A stretch of DNA of 42,987 bases from Oscillospiraceae bacterium (lineage in GTDB: Bacteria > Bacillota > Clostridia > Oscillospirales > Ruminococcaceae). The translations under genes and the position numbers were made by a program. Under the pieces are notes generated by a model, which saw only the letters and a list, made by a program, of their open reading frames with translations, had not been told where the DNA came from and made no database searches. The stretch spans positions 527 to 43,513 of the forward strand of contig SVNA01000016.1 in NCBI GenBank assembly GCA_015067145.1, read 5' to 3'. This document shows, piece after piece, positions 1-8,461 of the stretch (positions are counted from its first letter, which is position 1; every line of letters starts with the position of its first letter).

Positions 1-203
1 CACAGATGGCAGCAGAAACAGCTGCAAAAGCAGCTATGGAACACGGCCTTAAAACCGTTGAAGTTTATGTAAAAGGTCCTGGCCAGGGTCGTGAAGCAGC
101 AATCAGAGCTCTTCAGGCAGCAGGATTAGAGGTAAATATGATCAAGGACGTTACCCCTATACCACACAACGGTTGTCGTCCACCAAAAAGAAGACGCGTT
201 TAA
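1..203 (+). CDS. rpsK: 30S ribosomal protein S11 (partial, C-terminal part)
   Basis: This is the 3' end of the gene; its start lies before the window and the reading frame is open from base 3. The visible residues carry the S11 C-terminal signature: [14 protein letters not shown] followed by [18 protein letters not shown] at the end. S11 sits on the platform of the small subunit near the 3' end of 16S rRNA. It is followed 18 bases later by rpsD with a strong AGGAGG site, so the two are co-transcribed. The order rpsK-rpsD-rpoA-rplQ is the usual distal end of the alpha operon in Firmicutes. Confidence 0.97.
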   Translation, partial: QMAAETAAKAAMEHGLKTVEVYVKGPGQGREAAIRALQAAGLEVNMIKDVTPIPHNGCRPPKRRRV

Positions 204-221
204 TTAATAGGAGGAATAACA

Positions 222-842
222 ATGGCAAGATATACAGGCGCAGTTTGTCGTCAGTGCCGCAGAGAAGGTCAGAAACTCTTCTTGAAAGGCGAAAGATGCT
301 ACTCTGATAAATGTGCACTTGCAAGAAGAAACTTTGCACCAGGCCAGCACGGTCAGGCTCGTAAAAAATCTTCTGAATACGGTGTTCAGTTGAGAGCAAA
401 ACAGAAAGCAAGAAGATACTATGGTGTTCTTGAAGGTCAGTTCGCTCACTACTTCGAAATGGCTGAAAAGAGACAGGGTATCGCTGGTGAAAATCTGCTT
501 AAGATCCTTGAAAGCAGACTTGACAACGTTGTTTACACAGCTGGCTTCGGCATGAGCCGTCGTCAGGCTAGACAGCTTGTTTTGCACCGTCACTTCACAG
601 TTAACGGTCACACAGTTAACATCCCATCTTTCCTTGTAAAACCAGGCGATGTTATCGAAGTTCGTGGCTCTGCATGTGAAAAAATTAAAGAAAACGTTGA
701 GAAAAACGCAAGCCGTCCAGTACCAATGTGGATGTCATTTGATAAAGATGCACTTAAAGTTGTTGTAAACCGTCTTCCAGAAAGAAGCGAAATCGAACTC
801 GACGTTGAAGAACAGCTTATCGTTGAACTTTACTCCAAATAA
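222..842 (+). CDS. rpsD: 30S ribosomal protein S4, zinc-binding form
   Basis: S4 is a primary 16S rRNA-binding assembly protein; in other bacteria it also represses its own operon. The 206-residue length is normal. The N-terminus carries four cysteines (C9, C12, C26, C31) in a C-x2-C-x13-C-x4-C arrangement, so this is a zinc-binding C+ S4 rather than a C- paralogue. The S4 RNA-binding domain follows (about residues 95-160, with SRLDNVVY and RQARQLV). The ATG start follows AGGAGG at a good distance. It is the second gene of the visible operon. Confidence 0.97.
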   Translation: MARYTGAVCRQCRREGQKLFLKGERCYSDKCALARRNFAPGQHGQARKKSSEYGVQLRAKQKARRYYGVLEGQFAHYFEMAEKRQGIAGENLLKILESRLDNVVYTAGFGMSRRQARQLVLHRHFTVNGHTVNIPSFLVKPGDVIEVRGSACEKIKENVEKNASRPVPMWMSFDKDALKVVVNRLPERSEIELDVEEQLIVELYSK

Positions 843-907
843 CCCACTCCGGCATCGGGAATGCAAATTAAGAAGCAGCCTTAGTTGTATCATAGGAGGG
901 TTTATAA

Positions 908-1858
908 ATGATAGAAATCGAAAAACCAAGAATAGAAACAGCCGTTCTCTCCGAAGACGGCCAGTACGGAAAGTTTGTTGTTGAACCTCTCGAAAGAGGT
1001 TTTGGTACAACACTCGGTAACTCTCTGAGAAGAATTCTTCTCTCATCTTTGCCGGGCGTAGCTGTAACAAGTATCAAAATTGATGGCGTTGTTCACGAAT
1101 TCACATTTGTAAACGGCGTTAAAGAAGACGTTACAGAAATCGTTCTTAACGTTAAAGGCATTACAGCTAAACTTTTCTGCGACGAAGCTAAAACTGTTCG
1201 CATTCACGCAGTAGGTCCTTGCGAGGTTACTGCCGGCTCAATCGAAACAGATGCAGATATCCAGATTCTCAATCCGGACTGGCATATTGCTACATTGAGC
1301 GAAGGTGCTAAACTTGTTATGGAGCTTACTTTTGACAGAGGCCGCGGTTATGTGCCAGTTGACAAAAGTAAGAAAACACAGGAATTTGTTACATTGGGTG
1401 TGTTGCCTGTAGACAGCATCTATACACCTGTTTTGAAGGTAAACTACTCAGTTGAAAATACTCGTGTTGGCCAGATAACAGACTATGACAAACTCACTAT
1501 CGAAGTTTGGACAAATGGCGTTATCAATGCTAACGAAGCTATGAGCATCGGTGCAAGAATCCTTACAGAACATCTTAATCTGTTTGTAGGTTTGTCTGAT
1601 GATGTGGCTTTGCCTAAGATGGTTGAAAAAGACGAAATGTCCAACGAAAGCAAACTGGAAATGACAATCGAAGATCTCGATCTGTCCGTTCGTTCCTTCA
1701 ACTGCTTAAAGAGAGCAGGTATTCATACAGTTGAAGACCTCGTAAACAAAACCGAAGGTGAAATGATGAAAGTTAGAAACCTCGGTAGAAAGAGCTTCGA
1801 AGAAGTTATGCAGAAATTGGCTTCTTTGGGCTACAAGTTTCCAAAAGACGAAGACTAA
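908..1858 (+). CDS. rpoA: DNA-directed RNA polymerase subunit alpha
   Basis: This is the RNA polymerase alpha subunit, which dimerises to start core assembly and uses its C-terminal domain to bind UP elements and activators. At 316 residues it has normal length. The N-terminal domain shows [20 protein letters not shown], and the C-terminal domain (about residues 245-312) shows [17 protein letters not shown] and [12 protein letters not shown], the helix-hairpin-helix region that contacts DNA. An AGGAGG site lies eight bases before the ATG. A 65-base spacer separates it from rpsD and about 37 bases separate it from rplQ. Confidence 0.98.
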   Translation: MIEIEKPRIETAVLSEDGQYGKFVVEPLERGFGTTLGNSLRRILLSSLPGVAVTSIKIDGVVHEFTFVNGVKEDVTEIVLNVKGITAKLFCDEAKTVRIHAVGPCEVTAGSIETDADIQILNPDWHIATLSEGAKLVMELTFDRGRGYVPVDKSKKTQEFVTLGVLPVDSIYTPVLKVNYSVENTRVGQITDYDKLTIEVWTNGVINANEAMSIGARILTEHLNLFVGLSDDVALPKMVEKDEMSNESKLEMTIEDLDLSVRSFNCLKRAGIHTVEDLVNKTEGEMMKVRNLGRKSFEEVMQKLASLGYKFPKDED

Positions 1859-1895
1859 TTGTTAGTCGTTACAACATAGAAAAGGAGTGACTCAA

Positions 1896-2237
1896 ATGCC
1901 AGGTACAAGAAAATTAGGCAGATCAACAGATCACCGCAGAGCTATGATGCGTGCTATGGTAACATATTTGCTCGAAAACGGCAAAATTGAAACTACAGTA
2001 ACAAGAGCTAAAGAAGTTCGTGCGATGGCTGAAAAAATGATTACACTCGGTAAAGTTGACACTTTGCACGCAAAAAGACAGGTATACAGCTACGTAACAA
2101 AAGAAGCTGTTGCTAAAAAAGTTTTTGACGAAATCGCACCAAGCTACGAAGGCCGTAACGGTGGTTATACAAGAATCATCAAAATCGGTCCACGTCGCGG
2201 TGACGCAGCAGAAATGGCTATTATCGAACTCGTTTAA
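1896..2237 (+). CDS. rplQ: 50S ribosomal protein L17
   Basis: L17 is a large-subunit protein near the exit tunnel. I place the start at the ATG giving MPGTRKLGR, the family's usual N-terminus, preceded by AAAGGAG with an eight-base spacer. An in-frame GTG nine bases upstream overlaps that ribosome binding site and is less likely. This gives 113 residues, typical for the family, ending in [12 protein letters not shown] as expected. It is the last gene of the operon and a strong terminator follows 24 bases after the stop. Confidence 0.96.
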   Translation: MPGTRKLGRSTDHRRAMMRAMVTYLLENGKIETTVTRAKEVRAMAEKMITLGKVDTLHAKRQVYSYVTKEAVAKKVFDEIAPSYEGRNGGYTRIIKIGPRRGDAAEMAIIELV

Positions 2238-2261
2238 TTAGTGTAATAATTAAAAAGCTAC

Positions 2262-2294
2262 AGTCCTGTAAATCTTAGGTTTACAGGACTTTTT
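2262..2294 (+). terminator. Rho-independent terminator of the rpsK-rplQ operon
   Basis: An 11-base-pair perfect stem (2262-2272 with 2280-2290), a seven-base loop and a run of five T form a textbook intrinsic terminator just after rplQ. Confidence 0.93.
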
Positions 2295-2509
2295 ATTTGC
2301 AGAAACTGATTTTACGGTTTGTGCAGAAAATATTTACACAAATTTACAGTTGCATGTTATATAGAATTTTATAGCAACTTTTGAAGATTTTTTACAATAT
2401 TACCATAGCTTTTTGTATTTAAATGTAGTACAATATATGATGGATTTATATGAATATAAAGCATATATTTTATTAGCTGTAAAAATTTGAGTAAAGCGAG
2501 GAAAAAATA

Positions 2510-4993
2510 TTGCAGAACGAAAAGAGAACAAAGGTTTACAATAAAAAAACCTCTAAAAAACCAAATAAAAATCCTTTTGAAAATTTGATTAAAATAATTA
2601 AATTTGTTGTCAGTCAGGCAAAAGCGGGCAGCAAACAGCATATTGCAATTCTTGCAGCAGGTGCAGTTATCACTGTTGCGGTTCTGGCAGGTGTTGTGTT
2701 TGGAATTTCCGCTCTTGTGGGTGGCGGCAATGATGCTCCTGGTGTAGAATTCAATGAGATTGAAATCGATCCTGAAGCAGACAACAACTACAACAAAGAT
2801 GAAGCAGTTATTGATGCTTCCAAATTTACAGGTACAATCCTGCCGGAAACAGCTGATGCAGGTCAGACATATATCGATGAAACACTCTTTATCGGCGACT
2901 CCAACACAGTACGTTCCATGTTCTATGAAGTAACAGGTACAAAATGGGCTAACATTGTTGGTGCGGTATCTATGGGTATTCAGCATGTTGTAAGCGACCC
3001 TATTGCTATCAGTGAATTTGGTTCAGGCGTTGGTAAAGTGGACGTATGCACATCTGTTGGTCTTATTAAACCAAAGAGAATTATTATTACATACGGTACA
3101 AACAACTCCAACTGGGCAGTGGACAGCTTTATTACAGAATATAAAAAGGCTGCAAAAGCTATCAGCGGTGCTTATCCATATGCAGATATTATTATCAATG
3201 CAATTCCTCCTGTAGACAGAGTAAGAGACTATCCAAACATTACAATGCAGCAGATTGACGCATTTAATGCTGCTCTTGCCGAAATGTGTGCTTCTGAAGG
3301 ATATAAGTTCCTTAACAGCGCAGAAGCTATGAAGGACGAAACTACAGGCTTTGCAAAGAAAGACTACACAATCAGCGACGGTATCCACCTGAGCAAAGCC
3401 GGTTTTGATGCTTTGTTTACATATATCAGAACACATGCATACGAAACAGAAGACAGACGTCCTGAAGCTGACAGAACAGCCTATGTTCCACCAAGAATGG
3501 AAACAGAACCAATGATTATCGGCGAAGATCCTATCGCAGTTCGCGGCAGAGTTTCCGTTACATTTGTTTCCAGCGACAGTGACCTCGGTCATGTTGACGG
3601 TGAAGTAGAACAGATTATCAGACCAACTTATACAACAGATGCAGTTACAGCTGTTGCAGACGATGACAACGGCGGTTATTTCGTTGGCTGGGAATGTGAA
3701 CAGGGCACAATCTCCAATCCTGATGACAAAACAATTACATTTACAGCACCTGCTTCTGAAGAAATTACATCCATTAAGGTAACAGCTAAATTCAAACAGG
3801 TAGAACTGGAAATTTCCAAAGATTCTCTTACCCTTGAAAACGGTGGTACATATACACTTACAGCAGGTCTCAGCACAAGCAAATTCAAAGGCGATGATAC
3901 AGTGTCCTGGACCAGCTCCAACCCAAGTGTTGTAAAGGTTGAAAACGGCAAGGTTACAGGTGTATCTGATGGTACAGCAACAATTACAGCTTCTATTCTT
4001 GACGGTAAAATCACAGCAAGCTGTAAAGTTACAGTAAGTTCCATCCTCAAGAGCATCTCCATCAAAGCTAAAGACGATGCAAAAACTCTTGCAGTAGGCA
4101 GTACACTTCAGCTTACAGCAGTTGCAGAACCTGCAGGCAGCAGCCTTGGCACAGTTACATGGACATCTTCTGACGATAAAATTGCAACAGTAAGCTCAAC
4201 AGGTCTTGTAACAGCAAAGGCAGCCGGTGATGTAACTATCAAAGCAACTGTAGACGGCAACAAGAGTGCTGAGTATAAAATTACCTGTACAAATGACAAG
4301 GTTACTGAAATTGGCCTCACAGCAAGCAAAACAACACTTACTGTAGGCGAATCCTTTACACTGGGACTCGATATCAAACCAAGTGGTGCTACAGCAGATA
4401 TCACATGGGAATTCTCTCAGAAGGGTATCGTAGAGGTTGATAAAAACGGCAAGGTAACAGCAAAAGCAGCCGGTAAAACAGAAATTGTAGCAAAAGTTGG
4501 CGATATCAAGTCCAATAAGGTTACTATTACAGTAAATCCGGCAGCAGCAACACCAACACCTGGTGCAACAGCTACACCAACACCAACACCAACTCCAACC
4601 CCAGCACCAACACCGGAGTCAGCACCGCACACACACAGCGGTGGTACAGCAACATGTAAAGAAAAAGCAAAATGTGAAAGCTGTGGCGAACCCTACGGTG
4701 ATTTGGCAGGACACTCTTACGGAGACTGGTCAACAACAACTGCACCTTCATGTTCAGCAGAGGGTCAGCAGTCAAGAACATGTTCTGTTTGCGGCAATGT
4801 AGAAACACAGGTTGTTGGAAAAACATCACACAGCTTTAGAGATTGGAGCACCACAAAAGAAGCTTCCTGTACAGAAGAAGGTTCAAGAAAACGTTCCTGC
4901 TCCTGCGGTGCTGAAGAAACAGAAACAATCGGCAAAAAAGACCATAATTTTGTAGAAGGTGCATGTTCTGACTGTGGAGCAGCACAGGGTTAA
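2510..4993 (+). CDS. Membrane-anchored SGNH/GDSL hydrolase-like surface protein with Big_2 and Cys-rich repeats
   Basis: A single 827-residue ORF with several modules. A basic cytoplasmic N-tail is followed by one membrane segment (about 44-71), so the rest is predicted outside the cell. Residues about 120-320 look like an SGNH/GDSL esterase: GDS with Ser131, GTNN at 196-199 and DGIHLS with Asp290 and His293. About 343-431 resembles an InlB-type beta-grasp repeat. Three bacterial Ig-like (Big_2) domains span about 433-677, each with a WTSS or WEFS strand. A Thr-Pro linker (about 678-706) leads to a Cys-rich tail with H-S-[YF]-x-x-W-S-T-T...C...E-G...R-x-C...C-G repeats. The start is a TTG behind GCGAGG; no better ATG exists upstream. 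There is no LPXTG motif. The substrate is unknown; deacetylation of peptidoglycan or surface sugars is only a guess. Terminators bracket the gene. Confidence 0.75.
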   Translation: MQNEKRTKVYNKKTSKKPNKNPFENLIKIIKFVVSQAKAGSKQHIAILAAGAVITVAVLAGVVFGISALVGGGNDAPGVEFNEIEIDPEADNNYNKDEAVIDASKFTGTILPETADAGQTYIDETLFIGDSNTVRSMFYEVTGTKWANIVGAVSMGIQHVVSDPIAISEFGSGVGKVDVCTSVGLIKPKRIIITYGTNNSNWAVDSFITEYKKAAKAISGAYPYADIIINAIPPVDRVRDYPNITMQQIDAFNAALAEMCASEGYKFLNSAEAMKDETTGFAKKDYTISDGIHLSKAGFDALFTYIRTHAYETEDRRPEADRTAYVPPRMETEPMIIGEDPIAVRGRVSVTFVSSDSDLGHVDGEVEQIIRPTYTTDAVTAVADDDNGGYFVGWECEQGTISNPDDKTITFTAPASEEITSIKVTAKFKQVELEISKDSLTLENGGTYTLTAGLSTSKFKGDDTVSWTSSNPSVVKVENGKVTGVSDGTATITASILDGKITASCKVTVSSILKSISIKAKDDAKTLAVGSTLQLTAVAEPAGSSLGTVTWTSSDDKIATVSSTGLVTAKAAGDVTIKATVDGNKSAEYKITCTNDKVTEIGLTASKTTLTVGESFTLGLDIKPSGATADITWEFSQKGIVEVDKNGKVTAKAAGKTEIVAKVGDIKSNKVTITVNPAAATPTPGATATPTPTPTPTPAPTPESAPHTHSGGTATCKEKAKCESCGEPYGDLAGHSYGDWSTTTAPSCSAEGQQSRTCSVCGNVETQVVGKTSHSFRDWSTTKEASCTEEGSRKRSCSCGAEETETIGKKDHNFVEGACSDCGAAQG
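4549..4622 (+). repeat. Short ACACCA-type repeats coding the Thr-Pro linker
   Basis: Imperfect ACACCA/ACTCCA units within the SGNH-hydrolase gene encode a Thr-Pro-rich spacer between the Ig-like domains and the Cys-rich tail. Such low-complexity DNA is prone to slippage, so linker length may vary between strains. Confidence 0.7.
4640..4990 (+). repeat. C-terminal Cys-rich tandem repeats of the surface protein
   Basis: Two clear protein repeats and two partial units carry CxxCG or CxCG pairs: CESCGEPYG, CSVCGNVET, CSCGAEET and CSDCG. The two full units begin HSYGDWSTT and HSFRDWSTT, with about 44-46 residues between the shared W-S-T-T motifs. The paired cysteines suggest a metal-binding or disulfide-knuckle fold. 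Confidence 0.7.
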
Positions 4994-5007
4994 TATAATA
5001 AAACAGA

Positions 5008-5037
5008 AGAAACCTATCGGTTGATAGGTTTCTTTTT
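5008..5037 (+). terminator. Rho-independent terminator after the SGNH-hydrolase gene
   Basis: An 11-base-pair perfect stem (5008-5018 with 5023-5033), a GGTT loop and a following T-run. Confidence 0.93.
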
Positions 5038-5089
5038 ATATATATCTGTGATTTTTTTGCAAAATAAAGCTTTATTCTGCCGCATACAT

Positions 5090-5118
5090 TTGACATAAAG
5101 AATTATATATATTAAAAT
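5090..5118 (+). promoter_or_regulatory. Sigma-A-type promoter of secA
   Basis: A consensus TTGACA (5090-5095) is followed by a 17-base spacer and TAAAAT (5113-5118). The start of transcription would fall near 5125, leaving a leader of about 100 bases. That leader contains a small hairpin, GCGGC (5190-5194) with GCCGC (5203-5207), just ahead of the ribosome binding site. Confidence 0.8.
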
Positions 5119-5223
5119 ACAATATTGGATAAATATAGCTTTGAACCCTTTTCAAATATATTTATTAAAAAAAACAGCAAAATACGCTTGCGGCAGCATA
5201 AAGCCGCGGGATAAGGAGATATA

Positions 5224-7974
5224 ATGGCTTTTATTGAAAAACTTTTTGGCAGCTATCAATCTAAAGAGCTTAAAAAAATCGAGCCAATTAAAAATGAAGT
5301 TCTGGCACTGGAAGCTAAATACAGAGCAATGTCCGAAGCTGAACTTAAAAATCAGACAAATATTTTGAAAGAAAGACTTGCAAACGGCGAAACTCTGGAC
5401 GATATTCTCCCGGACGCATTTGCAGTTTGCCGTGAAGGTGCAACCCGTGTACTTGGCATGACACATTACCCTGTGCAGATTATAGGCGGTATCGCACTGC
5501 ATCGCTCCAATATTGCAGAAATGAAAACAGGTGAAGGTAAAACCCTTGTTGCAACTCTCCCTGTTTACCTTAATGCCCTCACAGGCAAAGGTGTTCACGT
5601 TATCACAGTCAACGACTACCTCGCACGCCGAGACAGCCAGTGGATGGGCAAGCTTTACACTTATCTTGGTCTCACAGTAGGTCTCTGTGTTCACGGTATG
5701 AAAACAGAGGAAAAACGTGCAGCATACAACTGTGATATCACATACGGTACAAACAACGAATTCGGTTTTGACTACCTTCGTGACAACATGGTTATCTACA
5801 AGGAAAACATGGTGCAGCGCGGTTTCAACTTTGCTATCGTGGACGAAGTTGACTCCATCCTCATTGACGAAGCAAGAACACCGCTTATCATCTCCGGTCA
5901 GGGTGATAAATCCACAGATATGTATAAGGTTGCCTGCAGCTTTGCACGTACCCTCAAATATTTCAAAATTGCCGAACATGACTCCAAAGAAGAGATGGAT
6001 AACATCACAGAAGATGTAATCATCGACGAAAAGGCAAAATCTACAACCCTTACCAAAAACGGTATCGAAAAGGCAGAAAGATACTTCAACGTACAGAACT
6101 ACTCTGACCCTGAAAATATGTCCCTGCAGCACTATATCAACCAGGCTATCAAGGCACAGGGCAATATGAAACGTGACGTAGACTACGTTGTTAAAGACGG
6201 TCAGGTTATTATCGTTGACGAGTTTACAGGCCGTCTTATGGAAGGTCGCCGCTACTCTGACGGTCTCCACCAGGCTATCGAGGCAAAAGAAGGCGTAAAG
6301 GTGGAAAGAGAAAGCAAAACTCTTGCTACAATCACATTCCAGAACTACTTCCGTATGTACAAAAAACTGGCAGGTATGACAGGTACAGCTCTCAGCGAAG
6401 CTAACGAATTTCTGGAAATTTACGGTCTTTCCGTACTTGAAATCCCAACAAACAGACCTATCGCACGTAACGATATGAACGACGTTGTGTACAAGACAGA
6501 ACGTGCAAAATTCAACGCAGTTGCCGATGATGTTGTGGAAGCACATAAAAACGGTCAGCCTGTTCTGGTTGGTACAATCTCCATTGAAAAATCCGAAGAA
6601 CTCAGCCGACTGCTCAAAAACCGCGGTGTAAAGCACGAAGTTCTCAATGCAAAATATCACGATAAGGAAGCTGAAATTGTTGCACAGGCAGGTAAAAAAG
6701 GTGCAGTTACAATCGCAACAAACATGGCTGGCCGTGGTACCGACATTATCCTTGGTGGTAACGCAGAGTTTATGGCCAAAAACGATATGCGCAAACAGGG
6801 CTACACCGAAGAGATGATTGAAAATGCAAACAGCTTCTTCGACACAGCAGACGAAGAAATCATCGCGGCAAGAAAAGTTTACGCAGACCTTGTTGCAAAA
6901 CACAAAGCAGCACTTGCACCTGAAGCAGAAGCAGTGAGAAAAGCAGGCGGTCTCTTTATCATTGGTACAGAACGTCACGAATCACGCCGTATCGACAACC
7001 AGCTTCGTGGCCGTGCAGGCCGTCAGGGCGACCCCGGTAAAACACGCTTTTATGTAAGTATGGAAGATGATCTTATGCGTCTTTTCGGCGGTGACAGAAC
7101 AACTGCCATTATGGAAAAACTTGGCTATGACGAAACTATGCCAATCGAAAACAAGGTTATCACAAACTCCATCGAATCTGCACAGAAAAAGATTGAAGGC
7201 AGAAACTTTGATATCCGTAAACGTGTTCTTAACTACGATGACGTTATGAACAAACAGCGTGAAATCATCTACAGCCAGCGTCAGAGCGTTCTCGCAGGTG
7301 AAGATATCTCCGAAAGCCTCAGAGATATGGTTACAGGCTCCATCGAGGTTAACGTTGACACATTCTGCAGCGGCAACGAGGCAGAACACTGGAATCTTGC
7401 TTCTCTGCGCAGCACATATCTTGGCTGGCTGCTTACAGAGTATGACCTCCGCTACAATGATGAACAGCTCAGCACAATCAAAAGTGAAGATATCAAGGAA
7501 TTCATCACAAATAAAGCTCTCAAAATCCTTCACGAAAAAGAAGAGATTCTTGGCAGCGAAACAATGCGTGAGCTGGAACGTGTTGTTCTCCTCAGAACTG
7601 TTGACTCCAAGTGGATGGAACACATCGACGCAATGGATGAACTGAAAAAGGGTATCGGCCTCAGAAGCTACGGTCAGCACGACCCTGTTTCAGAATACCG
7701 TTTTGAAGGTTTCAATATGTTTGACGAAATGATTGAGAATATCCGTCAGGACGTAACAAAACTGCTCATCACAGCAAACCTTGCAAAACCTGTACAGCGT
7801 CAGGCTGTGGCAAAAATCACAGGCACAAGCGGCGGCGGAGACAACAGTGTTAAAAAACAGCCAATCAGACGTTCTGCAGACAAAGTTGGCAGAAACGACC
7901 CATGTCCATGTGGCAGCGGCAAAAAATACAAAAAATGCTGCGGCAGAACAGGTGCTGAAAAAGGCGAAGATTAA
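5224..7974 (+). CDS. secA: Protein translocase ATPase SecA
   Basis: SecA is the ATPase motor that pushes preproteins through SecYEG. At 916 residues it is full length. Visible motifs are the Walker A MKTGEGKT (100-107), the DEVD Walker B (207-210), [10 protein letters not shown] and the [13 protein letters not shown] box of the second motor domain. The C-terminal zinc tail has C894-x-C896-x8-C905-C906 (the SEC-C motif), which binds SecB or the ribosome in other bacteria. The ATG follows AAGGAG. It is a single-gene transcription unit with its own promoter and a hairpin downstream. Confidence 0.98.
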   Translation: MAFIEKLFGSYQSKELKKIEPIKNEVLALEAKYRAMSEAELKNQTNILKERLANGETLDDILPDAFAVCREGATRVLGMTHYPVQIIGGIALHRSNIAEMKTGEGKTLVATLPVYLNALTGKGVHVITVNDYLARRDSQWMGKLYTYLGLTVGLCVHGMKTEEKRAAYNCDITYGTNNEFGFDYLRDNMVIYKENMVQRGFNFAIVDEVDSILIDEARTPLIISGQGDKSTDMYKVACSFARTLKYFKIAEHDSKEEMDNITEDVIIDEKAKSTTLTKNGIEKAERYFNVQNYSDPENMSLQHYINQAIKAQGNMKRDVDYVVKDGQVIIVDEFTGRLMEGRRYSDGLHQAIEAKEGVKVERESKTLATITFQNYFRMYKKLAGMTGTALSEANEFLEIYGLSVLEIPTNRPIARNDMNDVVYKTERAKFNAVADDVVEAHKNGQPVLVGTISIEKSEELSRLLKNRGVKHEVLNAKYHDKEAEIVAQAGKKGAVTIATNMAGRGTDIILGGNAEFMAKNDMRKQGYTEEMIENANSFFDTADEEIIAARKVYADLVAKHKAALAPEAEAVRKAGGLFIIGTERHESRRIDNQLRGRAGRQGDPGKTRFYVSMEDDLMRLFGGDRTTAIMEKLGYDETMPIENKVITNSIESAQKKIEGRNFDIRKRVLNYDDVMNKQREIIYSQRQSVLAGEDISESLRDMVTGSIEVNVDTFCSGNEAEHWNLASLRSTYLGWLLTEYDLRYNDEQLSTIKSEDIKEFITNKALKILHEKEEILGSETMRELERVVLLRTVDSKWMEHIDAMDELKKGIGLRSYGQHDPVSEYRFEGFNMFDEMIENIRQDVTKLLITANLAKPVQRQAVAKITGTSGGGDNSVKKQPIRRSADKVGRNDPCPCGSGKKYKKCCGRTGAEKGED

Positions 7975-8014
7975 TTGACAAGCTAAAAATTAATATCGCA
8001 GAATAATAAACTGA

Positions 8015-8048
8015 CAGGCACAGCAATCCGATTGCTGTGCCTGTTGTT
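8015..8048 (+). terminator. Terminator-like hairpin after secA
   Basis: A 13-base-pair perfect stem (8015-8027 with 8031-8043) with a three-base loop. The tract after it (TTGTTGT) is only partly T-rich, so termination may be incomplete. Confidence 0.7.
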
Positions 8049-8120
8049 GTATGTAATAAGTTAGTGTGTTATATTATAATCAGTTGGATAAATTTGAATT
8101 TGACAAAGGAGTGGGAGTGT

Positions 8121-8351
8121 ATGAAATGTCCTTTTTGCGATACAGAAATGCTTCACGGATACCTCAATAGTGGAACAGCAATATGGAGCGAACGAAAACA
8201 TAAAATCAGCATGCTTCCAAACGGAAAAGAAAAATATGCATTGCATTTGAGTGTTCCAATGCTGTCACCGCATCATATTGAAAGTTATTGCTGTCCAAAG
8301 TGTAAGAGATTGATTGCTGATATATCTGATTACGAAAACAATCTCGATTAA
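8121..8351 (+). CDS. Small zinc-ribbon protein, DUF6487-like
   Basis: A 76-residue protein starting MKCPFC and carrying two CxxC pairs, CPFC near the N-terminus and CPKC near residue 60, with an aromatic-rich middle. This matches my memory of the PF20097/DUF6487 family of predicted zinc-binding proteins; the function is unknown. I chose the ATG preceded by AAAGGAGTGG. The open frame extends upstream to a GTG-like region inside the secA terminator, which is unlikely to be translated. A TATAAT (8075-8080) lies upstream but without a clear -35. It stands alone, converging on the GH127 gene across a two-way terminator. Confidence 0.75.
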   Translation: MKCPFCDTEMLHGYLNSGTAIWSERKHKISMLPNGKEKYALHLSVPMLSPHHIESYCCPKCKRLIADISDYENNLD

Positions 8352-8416
8352 CTAAATCTCAATTTATCAAATTGTATATTTAACATATGTATTTAAGCAA
8401 TCTTGCTTTTACACAT

Positions 8417-8452
8417 AAAAAATGCAGCATCATAGAGATGCTGCATTTTTTG
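8417..8452. terminator. Bidirectional terminator between DUF6487 gene and GH127 gene
   Basis: A perfect 10-base-pair stem (8422-8431 with 8437-8446) with a five-base loop, flanked by A-run and T-run, so it works for both converging genes. Confidence 0.92.
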
Positions 8453-8461
8453 TTCAAATTA

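Noticed and set aside
4549-4622. Possible CRISPR-like or satellite array
   Set aside because: The repeats are short, contiguous and in frame. They code a Thr-Pro linker, with no spacers.
5152-6978. A 608-codon open frame on the minus strand
   Set aside because: It is antisense to secA. Its product is rich in Cys, Phe and Val with no recognisable domain, and it arises from the codon bias of secA on the other strand.
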